16,708 nucleotides of DNA from Aestuariivita sp964402685 (GTDB taxonomy: Bacteria > Pseudomonadota > Alphaproteobacteria > Rhodobacterales > Rhodobacteraceae), in NCBI GenBank assembly GCA_964402685.1, contig CAYODE010000076.1, positions 1 through 16,708 of the forward strand. Direction: 5' to 3'. How positions within the stretch are numbered: the stretch's first letter is position 1; each line of letters opens with the position of its first letter. The notes beneath the pieces were generated by a model. That model was not told the origin of the DNA, ran no database searches, and saw only the letters and a list, made by a program, of their open reading frames with translations. Both the position numbers and the translations under genes were made by a program. Below are positions 1 through 5,437 of the stretch, piece after piece.

Positions 1-866
1 GTCAGCGGCGTCTCGGTGCCCTTTTTCTCATGGGTGATCGTGTCGCCCACCTTGGTGTCGCGCACCTGCTTGATCGAGGCGGTGAGAAAGCCGATCTCCC
101 CCGGGCCCAGTTCGTCGACCGCCTCCATAACGGGGCGGAAAACACCGATGCGGTCGACGCCGTATTTGGCGCCGGTCTGCATCATCTTGATCTGATCGCC
201 CTTTTTCAGAACGCCATCCATGATGCGCACGAGAACAATCACGCCCAGATAGGCGTCGTACCAGCTGTCGACCAGCATGGCTTTGAGCGGGGCGTCGCGG
301 TCGCCCTGCGGCGCGGGGAGTTGCTGCACGATGGCTTCAAGCACTTCGTGGATCCCCTCCCCCGTTTTGGCGGAGACCGGGATCGCGCCCGAAGCGTCGA
401 TGCCAATCACATCCTCGACCTGTTCGGCCACGCGGTCGATATCGCTGGCAGGCAGGTCGATCTTGTTGAAAACGGGCACAAGTTCGTGGTCGGCGTCAAT
501 CGCTTGATAGACATTGGCGAGCGTTTGCGCTTCGACCCCTTGCGTACTGTCGACGACCAGCAGGGACCCTTCGACCGCCCGCATCGAGCGGGAGACCTCG
601 TAGGCAAAGTCCACGTGGCCGGGTGTATCGATGAGGTTGAGCACGTAATGCTGCCCGTCATCGGCGGTGTATTCGATGCGAACGGTGTTGGCCTTGATGG
701 TGATGCCGCGTTCGCGTTCGATATCCATGCTGTCGAGCAGCTGTTCTTTCATATCCCGGTCGGCGACGGTGTTCGTCTCTTGGATGAGACGGTCAGCCAA
801 CGTGGATTTCCCGTGGTCGATATGCGCCACGATAGAGAAATTGCGGATATGCGAAAGCGGTGTCAT
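1..866 (-). CDS. lepA: Elongation factor 4 (LepA), 5' part only
   Basis: Ribosome-associated translational GTPase of the cytoplasm, known in the family as EF4, which acts on stalled or mis-translocated ribosomes. The visible 288 residues form the GTPase domain and the start of domain II. The P-loop AHIDHGKST is at residues 14-22, the effector segment RERGITIKAN at 51-60, the G3 box DTPGH at 80-84 and the G4 box NKID at 134-137. The start ATG gives MTPLSHIRNFSIVAHIDHGK, which matches LepA rather than EF-G or EF-Tu. No strong Shine-Dalgarno precedes it. The gene continues past the left edge of the window, so the C-terminal LepA-specific domain is not seen. The entericidin-like gene lies 121 bp upstream on the same strand and its promoter may also serve lepA; I see no terminator between them. 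Confidence 0.97.
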   Translation of the reverse strand, partial: MTPLSHIRNFSIVAHIDHGKSTLADRLIQETNTVADRDMKEQLLDSMDIERERGITIKANTVRIEYTADDGQHYVLNLIDTPGHVDFAYEVSRSMRAVEGSLLVVDSTQGVEAQTLANVYQAIDADHELVPVFNKIDLPASDIDRVAEQVEDVIGIDASGAIPVSAKTGEGIHEVLEAIVQQLPAPQGDRDAPLKAMLVDSWYDAYLGVIVLVRIMDGVLKKGDQIKMMQTGAKYGVDRIGVFRPVMEAVDELGPGEIGFLTASIKQVRDTKVGDTITHEKKGTETPL

Positions 867-987
867 GGGGGGGATATGTAAGGGATTTAGGGTATGGTCA
901 ATGGCTTTGGTGCCCCACCGCCGGGATGCACCATCAGCGCGGCGTCATTGGCCGCACCGAAGCCCCTGTCGGAACCCCAATCTGCCC

Positions 988-1113
988 TTAAATCGCGCGG
1001 TCGACCGCTTCGGCGGCATTGGTGATGTCGCGGCCCACGCCTTTGGCGGTTTCACAGGCGGCAAGTGTCATCGTGGCAAGCACGAGAAGAAGTGTCAGGC
1101 GAGGTTTGGCCAT
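988..1113 (-). CDS. Entericidin A/B-like small lipoprotein, 41 aa
   Basis: A very short membrane lipoprotein. The protein starts MAKPRLTLLLVLATMTLAAC: a Lys/Arg-bearing n-region, a hydrophobic stretch and a lipobox LAAC with the lipidated Cys at residue 20. The mature part of 22 residues contains ETAKGVGRDI-NAAEAV, the hallmark of the entericidin EcnA/EcnB family (Cys-x-Thr-x-x-Gly-x-Gly-x-Asp-Ile). In E. coli this family is described as a stress-linked lipoprotein antidote/toxin pair; alphaproteobacteria usually carry single copies of unknown role. A GGAG Shine-Dalgarno lies 7 bases before the ATG and a good promoter is centred about 40 bp upstream. The stop is TAA. Only one gene is present, so whether it behaves as toxin, antidote or neither is unknown. 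The family assignment is confident; the function is inference. Confidence 0.85.
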   Translation of the reverse strand: MAKPRLTLLLVLATMTLAACETAKGVGRDITNAAEAVDRAI

Positions 1114-1139
1114 CTGTCGGCTCCGTACGTTTTAGAGGC

Positions 1140-1168
1140 GATATAGCTTGGTCGGAAGAGGCGGTCAA
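1140..1168 (-). promoter_or_regulatory. Sigma70-type promoter of the entericidin-like gene
   Basis: On the minus strand a -35 box TTGACC (1163-1168) and a -10 box TATATC (1140-1145) are separated by exactly 17 bp. Transcription would start near 1133, giving a leader of about 20 nt that contains the GGAG Shine-Dalgarno. The lepA gene downstream may share this promoter. Confidence 0.6.
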
Positions 1169-1295
1169 ACGGCGGCGGCGGAGGCTTGCGCGCTGCTTCG
1201 TGAATTGCTCATAGGTCGTCTTTCCGGCATAGTCGCGCCAATCGGGAAGCTCGCGAGTTTAATGCGACGAGAGGCAAAGAAAAAGGCAGTAGGGT

Positions 1296-1631
1296 ATGGG
1301 TCGGATCCTAGCCGTCATGGCATTGGGTGTTTTGGTGTCCTGTGGCGGCAGCAGTCGCAATGATCAGGTTGCACGTTACGCGTCGGTGAGTGGGCCAATA
1401 AAAAGCGCCTGCGTTTCGTCGGGACGGCGGGCTGCGAACCGTCAGATCTGTGGATGTATCCAGGCTGCTGCAGATCAGACACTGAGCGGATCCGACCAAC
1501 GACGCGGCGCGTCTTTCTTTGGCAATCCGGAACTGGCCCATTCTGTGCGCCGATCCGACACGGCCATCGATGACGCATTCTGGGATCGTTGGCGCAACTT
1601 CGGAAACGCCGCGGACCAACTGTGTAGCTGA
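1296..1631 (+). CDS. Small Cys-rich lipoprotein (Rhodobacterales family often labelled 'arginine transporter')
   Basis: A predicted lipoprotein of 111 residues. The signal peptide MGRILAVMALGVLVSC ends in a lipobox with Cys16. The mature part has four more cysteines (C39, C52, C54, C110), with the core motif QICGCIQAAADQTLSGSDQRR at about 50-70 and an aromatic C-terminal segment FWDRWRNFG. I recall this pattern (CGCIQ-AD-TLS-SDQRR-A-FF) from small conserved roseobacter proteins that databases often name 'arginine transporter'. It has no transporter features: one hydrophobic segment, no permease fold and no periplasmic-binding-protein size. The function is therefore unknown. The paired cysteines suggest disulfides in the periplasm. 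AGGG sits only 1 base before the ATG and AAAAGG about 9 bases before, so ribosome binding is plausible but not textbook. The LysR gene follows 83 bp downstream on the same strand. Confidence 0.8.
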   Translation: MGRILAVMALGVLVSCGGSSRNDQVARYASVSGPIKSACVSSGRRAANRQICGCIQAAADQTLSGSDQRRGASFFGNPELAHSVRRSDTAIDDAFWDRWRNFGNAADQLCS

Positions 1632-1656
1632 CACATCGCGGGACTTGTACGCTTGT

Positions 1657-1675
1657 CGAAACCAAGCGGGTTTCG
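1657..1675 (+). repeat. Perfect 7-bp inverted repeat (possible weak terminator or operator)
   Basis: Arms CGAAACC (1657-1663) and GGTTTCG (1669-1675) flank a 5-base loop AAGCG and are followed by TAGTTTT. The hairpin plus short T-run could end the lipoprotein transcript. Alternatively it is half of a binding region for the adjacent LysR protein, since the TTTCG/CGAAA element recurs at 1680-1694. Confidence 0.5.
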
Positions 1676-1679
1676 TAGT

Positions 1680-1694
1680 TTTCGATTATCGAAA
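1680..1694 (+). repeat. Perfect inverted repeat 20 bp before the LysR start (candidate operator)
   Basis: Arms TTTCGAT (1680-1686) and ATCGAAA (1688-1694) flank a single central T. LysR regulators commonly bind short dyads near their own promoters, so autoregulation is a reasonable inference. The sequence shows only the dyad and its position. Confidence 0.5.
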
Positions 1695-1714
1695 TCTAGC
1701 AAGAGCCATCGCTG

Positions 1715-2680
1715 ATGTTGAAAAAGGGCGTCACCCTGCGTGGACTGGAAGTGTTTGAGGCCTTGGCTGCGTCGGGATCTGTCGCAGAAGCGGCCAACTC
1801 CACAGGATTGAGTCAGCCGGCTGTAAGCCAGCAAATGCGCAATCTGGAAACGGCCCTAGGGATCGATTTGATCGATCACGGGAAACGCCCTATGCGCCTG
1901 ACAGCGGCGGGCCGCAGTTTTCTGGGCCGAGCACAGGCCGTCTTGAACGAATTGCGCGCAGCGCAAAGTGAACTGACCGTGATGGACCTGAGCCACCTTA
2001 AGACCCTGAACCTGGGCCTCATTGACGATTTTGACAACGAACTCACCCCGCGCCTGGCAACTATCCTGGCTGACAGCATGACCCAGGCCCGGTTCAAAAT
2101 GATCACCGCCCCCAGCCACGAAATCAGCGCCGCCATGGCGGCTGGTGATTTGCATGTCGCGATATCTGCAAGCACCGGAGAACCAGTTGACAATATTACA
2201 GAATACCCACTGATCTGCGATCCGTTCATTCTTGTTACGCCTGCAGGAGTGACAGTGGATGATCGTGACCCGATCCGCGCGCTCAACGACTTGCCCTTTC
2301 TGCGCTATGCAAGCGAGCAGATGATTGGCGGACAAATTGAAGAGCAACTGAGAGTAGTAGATCTTTCCTTTGAACATCGTTTCGAGATGGGTAGCCATCT
2401 GGCGTTGATGGCAATGGTCGCGCGGCGGATCGGTTGGGCGATAACGACGCCTCTTGGATATATGCGAGCCGCACGATTTCATGAGAATATCACCGCACAT
2501 CCCCTACCATTTGCGCCTTTTGAACGGACGATATCGCTCTTTGCCGGTGCAGATTGGTCGGACGAGGTTCCCCTCGAGATCGCTCAAACGGTTCAACGGC
2601 TGGTCACGCTGCATATGATCGAACCCGCACTGACGCGCCTGCCCTGGTTGACAGGGACGTTCCGGCTGATTTCGACTTGA
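1715..2680 (+). CDS. LysR-family transcriptional regulator
   Basis: A DNA-binding regulator of 321 residues, the normal LysR length. The N-terminal winged helix-turn-helix spans about residues 7-66: LEVFEALAASGSVAEAA, then the recognition helix SQPAVSQQMRNLE at 33-45, then LTAAG. The rest (about 95-300) is the LysR effector-binding domain, with segments such as LNLGLIDDFDNELTPRLA and LICDPFILVTP. The ligand cannot be told from sequence. LysR genes often face a divergent target, but here the upstream neighbour is co-directional and the downstream one is convergent, so no target is obvious. The ATG lacks a strong Shine-Dalgarno, but the HTH begins right after it, so the start is credible. Two inverted repeats lie just upstream. 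The stop is 24 bp from the stop of the convergent phosphatase gene. Confidence 0.93.
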   Translation: MLKKGVTLRGLEVFEALAASGSVAEAANSTGLSQPAVSQQMRNLETALGIDLIDHGKRPMRLTAAGRSFLGRAQAVLNELRAAQSELTVMDLSHLKTLNLGLIDDFDNELTPRLATILADSMTQARFKMITAPSHEISAAMAAGDLHVAISASTGEPVDNITEYPLICDPFILVTPAGVTVDDRDPIRALNDLPFLRYASEQMIGGQIEEQLRVVDLSFEHRFEMGSHLALMAMVARRIGWAITTPLGYMRAARFHENITAHPLPFAPFERTISLFAGADWSDEVPLEIAQTVQRLVTLHMIEPALTRLPWLTGTFRLIST

Positions 2681-2704
2681 TCCCCACATTCGAGGAACAT
2701 GAAG

Positions 2705-3154
2705 TTAGGAACCGCGCGAGAGGTGTGCCTGCAATCCCCTGGCTGCATCTTCGATCAGATCAAGCGCGCCGTCGAAATCGCGTGTGTAATACGGGTCCGG
2801 CACATGATCCATTCCAGACCGCGGTGCAAAATCAGTGAAAAGGCGGACAGGTGTTTGGGTGTTTGCAGGTCGCATCGCCTCAACGTCAGACAAATTGCTG
2901 TCATCCATTACTATGATCAGGTCAAACCGGGTGAAATCCGCCGCTGTGATCTGCCGGGCCCGCAGGTCAGAAAGATCGTATCCCCGGGCGCGCGCCGCAT
3001 CTTGCATGGGTTCATAAGGCGGTTTGCCGACGTGCCATCCCGCCGTCCCAGCACTGTCTGTGATGACATCAGGCATCAGTTCGCGGAACACACCCTCGGC
3101 CGTGGGGGACCGGCAGATGTTTCCAAGGCAGACAAAGAGGATGCGACTGGTCAT
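2705..3154 (-). CDS. Low-molecular-weight protein-tyrosine phosphatase
   Basis: A cytoplasmic phosphatase of 149 residues that removes phosphate from phosphotyrosine, or related substrates, through a phosphocysteine intermediate. The P-loop VCLGNICRSP is at residues 8-17, with nucleophile Cys9 and Arg15. The general acid Asp120 lies in DPYY (120-123), the family signature. It could equally belong to the arsenate-reductase branch of this fold, but the DPYY acid loop and Asn12/Ser16 favour the phosphatase. I chose the ATG giving MTSRILFVCLGN because that is the usual family start; an in-frame ATG 15 bases upstream (3169) would add MDDPL. Neither has a strong Shine-Dalgarno. No tyrosine kinase or exopolysaccharide gene is nearby. 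The gene is divergent from the sirtuin gene, with only 45 bp between starts. Confidence 0.93.
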   Translation of the reverse strand: MTSRILFVCLGNICRSPTAEGVFRELMPDVITDSAGTAGWHVGKPPYEPMQDAARARGYDLSDLRARQITAADFTRFDLIIVMDDSNLSDVEAMRPANTQTPVRLFTDFAPRSGMDHVPDPYYTRDFDGALDLIEDAARGLQAHLSRGS

Positions 3155-3199
3155 GAGGGGATCATCCATGCCACGCTAGGATCTTGCAAGGAGGGCGCG

Positions 3200-3898
3200 A
3201 TGACAAAGATCGTCATTCTGACAGGAGCCGGAATTTCCGCGGAAAGCGGGTTGGGCACATTTCGCGATGAAGGCGGGTTGTGGAGCCAGCACCGGATCGA
3301 GGATGTCGCAACACCGGAAGGGTTTGCACGCGATCCCGCACTGGTTCAGGGGTTTTACAATGCGCGCAGGGTGCAAGCTGCAGACGCCCAGCCCAACGCG
3401 GCCCATACCGCACTGGCCCGCCTGCAGCGGGACCACTGCGGGCAGGTGGTTATCGTGACGCAAAACGTCGACGCCTTGCATGAGGCAGGTGGCGCATCAA
3501 ACGTGATCCACATGCATGGGGAATTGGCCAGCGCATTGTGTGCGGCCTGCGGGCATCGCTGGCCTGCGCCTTCGGAAATGGCCGTGAGAGAGCCCTGCCC
3601 CAGTTGTCACAACCCGACGGCTCGGCCCGATGTGGTGTGGTTTGGAGAAATCCCGTATCACATGGACCAGATCCTGGATCATTTGGCCGAGGCGGAACTC
3701 TTTGCCGCGATCGGGACGTCCGGGAACGTCTATCCCGCAGCTGGTTTCGTGGAAGAGGCGCTCAGAGTCGGAGCGCATACCGTCGAGCTGAACCTGGAGC
3801 CATCAGCCGTGGTTTCACGATTTGCGGAGACGCGCTTTGGGCCTGCGTCCGAGATAGTGCCACAATGGGTGGATGAGGTATTGGGCCGCACGCTGTAA
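3200..3898 (+). CDS. cobB: NAD-dependent protein deacylase, CobB/SIR2 family (class III)
   Basis: A cytoplasmic sirtuin of 232 residues that removes acetyl or other acyl groups from lysine, consuming NAD+ and giving nicotinamide and O-acyl-ADP-ribose. The NAD-binding segment GAGISAESGLGTFRD is at residues 9-23, TQNVDALHEAGG at 87-98, the catalytic His106 in HMHGEL, and the zinc site at Cys114/Cys117/Cys133/Cys136. Tyr53 and Arg56 in FYNARR are the pair that in CobB and SIRT5 recognises succinyl- and malonyl-lysine, so desuccinylase activity is likely as well as deacetylation. The start is fixed by AAGGAGG (3188-3194), 5 bases before the ATG. The frame is open further upstream, but that part reads antisense through the phosphatase gene. 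The stop is 18 bp from the stop of the convergent copper chaperone gene. Confidence 0.96.
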   Translation: MTKIVILTGAGISAESGLGTFRDEGGLWSQHRIEDVATPEGFARDPALVQGFYNARRVQAADAQPNAAHTALARLQRDHCGQVVIVTQNVDALHEAGGASNVIHMHGELASALCAACGHRWPAPSEMAVREPCPSCHNPTARPDVVWFGEIPYHMDQILDHLAEAELFAAIGTSGNVYPAAGFVEEALRVGAHTVELNLEPSAVVSRFAETRFGPASEIVPQWVDEVLGRTL

Positions 3899-3916
3899 GG
3901 CACGGCCCGCAGGTGA

Positions 3917-4405
3917 TCAGCCGTCAGCTGACCCGTGGTTATGCTTGTGGCCGTGACCGTGCTTGGGCTTGCGTTCAAGATCAACCGGGATCGTCACCTC
4001 AACCTCACCCGCCTTTTCAAAGATCAGCGTCACGCTGACTTCATCTCCTTGAGCCAACGATTGGTTCAACCCCATGAACATGACATGATCGCCACCGCGT
4101 TGGAGCATCGCCATACCGTCGGCAGGAATGATGATGCCATCCTCAACCTCGACCATGCGCATGACGCCATTGCTGTCTTCAATGTGGGTATGGATTTCAA
4201 CCCGCGCCGCGATGTCGCTGCGTGCCGCGATCAGACGGTCTTCTGTGCTACTGTGGTTCATGATCCCCATAAAGGCCGCGCCGGAGATCGCGTTCGCCCC
4301 CGACGACCGTGCATATGGATCTTTGATCATGATACCTTCAGCGAAAGCTGTGGTAGACGTGAGCGTTGCGATAGCAGCCGCAAAAAGCGTTGTTTTGACG
4401 GACAT
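3917..4405 (-). CDS. Periplasmic copper chaperone, PCu(A)C family
   Basis: A periplasmic Cu(I) carrier that in this family delivers copper to the CuA centre of cytochrome c oxidase, often together with Sco proteins. It has 162 residues. A signal peptide ends at AFA (cleavage about 22/23), followed by the family opening IMIKDPYAR. The metal motif is seen as His72 (IHTHIEDSNG), Met82/Met84, then GGDHVMFMGL with His107 and Met109; spacings are H-x11-M-x22-H-x-M, one residue longer in each gap than the usual H-x10-M-x21-H-x-M. The C-terminus is His-rich (KHGHGHKHNHG, 148-158), a likely extra metal-binding tail. AAGGGGG lies 8 bases before the ATG. It follows the small exported Cys/His gene after 44 bp, probably in one transcript. 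No cox or sco gene is in view. Confidence 0.93.
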   Translation of the reverse strand: MSVKTTLFAAAIATLTSTTAFAEGIMIKDPYARSSGANAISGAAFMGIMNHSSTEDRLIAARSDIAARVEIHTHIEDSNGVMRMVEVEDGIIIPADGMAMLQRGGDHVMFMGLNQSLAQGDEVSVTLIFEKAGEVEVTIPVDLERKPKHGHGHKHNHGSADG

Positions 4406-4449
4406 TTTTTGTGCCCCCTTCTGTCTGCATTTTCGTTGGTTCTTTGGGT

Positions 4450-4806
4450 TCAGACAGGTTGAGGTGGCGCACGAGCTTGCGTCGAGGTTGTGAGGGCCGC
4501 TTTTGTGTTGGAGGTATGCTCTGGCCAGCCCAACGGCACCGGTGTGCGATGAAAGGGCTGAACAGACGTATCCGGGCCAGGTGTCGCCGTCAGTGCCGCA
4601 AGAGTACAATCAGGGCAGAGGTGAGGTGCCGCTGTTGGATCGCCGTTTTGATCGGTGAAGAGAATGACGGTGCCGTGGCCCGTACACAGGACCATGTAAT
4701 CGGTCGCTGGTGAAGCACCTTTGGCCAGTGCAATCGCCTGACCGGAGATTACAAGGCTGAACGCAATCAGCGCTGTAAGAAAATAGGAACGAGCCCGCAC
4801 CAACAT
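4450..4806 (-). CDS. Small exported Cys/His protein, DUF2946-like, in the copper unit
   Basis: A 118-residue protein with an N-terminal signal peptide or membrane anchor (about residues 8-29, ending near ALA). It is followed by DYMVLCTGHGTVILF (Cys41, His44) and PHLCPDCTLAAL (His62, Cys64, Cys67). The rest is Pro/Thr-rich and low complexity. The CxGH...CPDC arrangement resembles DUF2946 proteins, which are short exported proteins commonly next to copper genes. A role in binding or sensing copper in the periplasm is inference from the ligand-like residues and from the PCu(A)C chaperone gene 44 bp downstream. There is no clear Shine-Dalgarno before the ATG; a possible -10 box (TATATC, 4813-4818) lies so close that the mRNA could start at the ATG itself. 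The family match is tentative but the gene itself is well supported. Confidence 0.75.
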   Translation of the reverse strand: MLVRARSYFLTALIAFSLVISGQAIALAKGASPATDYMVLCTGHGTVILFTDQNGDPTAAPHLCPDCTLAALTATPGPDTSVQPFHRTPVPLGWPEHTSNTKAALTTSTQARAPPQPV

Positions 4807-4870
4807 GACGCCGATATAGCCATGCCATCAGAACTGGAAAAGGGTCTAAGCGCCGCAGGCAAACACAAAC

Positions 4871-4901
4871 GCAAAAGCCCCGCGCGGGCGGCGCAGGGCT
4901 T
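4871..4901 (-). terminator. Intrinsic terminator of rpmB
   Basis: On the minus strand the arms AAGCCCTGCGC and GCGCGGGGCTT pair over 11 bp (one T-G wobble) around a 5-base loop CGCCC, at 4875-4901. The 3' arm runs into a TTTT tract at 4873-4876. It lies 25 bp after the rpmB stop, and in front of the copper unit, which therefore needs its own promoter. Confidence 0.8.
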
Positions 4902-4926
4902 GAAGATAAGCTCGCAAAAAAGACGC

Positions 4927-5214
4927 TTAGGAGGCTGCAGCCGCCTTAGCGATCTCTTTCTTGACTTTCAGCGCGTTGGGCGACAGGTCGCTGTCCTTGG
5001 CTTTTGCAAGGAATGCGTCCAAACCGCCGCGGTGGTCAACGCTGCGCAGCGCATGGGCCGAGATGCGGAACTTGAACGCGCGACCCAGTGTTTCCGAGTG
5101 CAGCGTTGTATCGTTCAGGTTCGGCAGGAACCGGCGCTTGGTTTTGTTGTTGGCGTGGCTGACATTGTTGCCAACCATCGGGCCTTTTCCGGTCAGTTCG
5201 CAGCGGCGCGACAT
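4927..5214 (-). CDS. rpmB: 50S ribosomal protein L28
   Basis: A structural protein of the large ribosomal subunit, 95 residues. The N-terminal MSRRCELTGKGPMVGNNVSHANNKTKRRFLPNL is the L28 signature, with its conserved Cys/GKGP/NNVSHA-NKTKR pattern; it is followed by F-FRISAHALRSVDHRGGLDAFL. The C-terminus is the Ala/Lys-rich tail KKEIAKAAAAS seen in alphaproteobacterial L28. AAGGA lies about 9 bases before the ATG. Unlike enterobacteria, where rpmB is followed by rpmG, here it stands alone: its own promoter (5306-5334), a structured leader and a strong terminator directly downstream make a single-gene unit. No second zinc-type Cys pair is seen (only Cys5), consistent with the zinc-free form. 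Confidence 0.98.
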   Translation of the reverse strand: MSRRCELTGKGPMVGNNVSHANNKTKRRFLPNLNDTTLHSETLGRAFKFRISAHALRSVDHRGGLDAFLAKAKDSDLSPNALKVKKEIAKAAAAS

Positions 5215-5238
5215 GGGTGTCATCCTTCGTTTCATCGG

Positions 5239-5289
5239 GGCGGTGAATTGTCCGCCAAATGTACAAGGGCGCTGCCATTGGCGGCGCCC
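5239..5289 (-). promoter_or_regulatory. Two tandem hairpins in the rpmB 5' leader
   Basis: Hairpin 1 (5267-5289): arms GGGCGC and GCGCCC, with an inner GCC/GGC pair across one C-A mismatch and an AAT tip. Hairpin 2 (5239-5256): arms GGCGG and CCGCC around an 8-base loop. Both fall in the predicted leader of about 85 nt and upstream of the Shine-Dalgarno. Neither is followed by a T-run, so they are not plain terminators. A role in ribosomal-protein feedback or mRNA stability is inference. Confidence 0.45.
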
Positions 5290-5305
5290 GAAATCTGGTT
5301 GGACG

Positions 5306-5334
5306 CTCATAGGAGGAATCGCTTTTGGGGTCAA
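5306..5334 (-). promoter_or_regulatory. Sigma70-type promoter of rpmB
   Basis: On the minus strand a -35 box TTGACC (5329-5334) and a -10 box TATGAG (5306-5311) are separated by exactly 17 bp. The start of transcription would be near 5299, leaving an approximately 85-nt leader before the rpmB ATG. Confidence 0.6.
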
Positions 5335-5437
5335 CCCGCATCGCAGTTTCGATTGCGCTACGTGACGATGCGTGACCCTTGCCTTGCGCCAAACGATTGG
5401 ATCAGGGTGATACCAACGGTTCGTGAGGGAGGACACC

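Noticed and set aside
30..881. Long plus-strand open frame of 283 codons
   Set aside because: It lies antisense to lepA, whose GTPase motifs are complete on the other strand; the plus-strand protein shows no family features.
1148..1363. Plus-strand open frame of 71 codons before the small lipoprotein gene
   Set aside because: It overlaps the entericidin promoter and runs into the lipoprotein gene in another frame; no recognisable features.
2699..3199. In-frame upstream extension of the sirtuin gene (up to 167 residues)
   Set aside because: It runs antisense through the phosphatase gene; the Shine-Dalgarno AAGGAGG and the family start fix the gene at 3200.
4406..4609. 68-residue upstream extension of the copper chaperone
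   Set aside because: It overlaps the end of the exported Cys/His gene out of frame and would destroy the signal peptide; the ATG at 4405 has a Shine-Dalgarno.
5423..5437. GTG start for the DUF2855 gene, five codons earlier
   Set aside because: It would place the GGGAGG Shine-Dalgarno inside the coding region; the ATG at 5438 is better supported.
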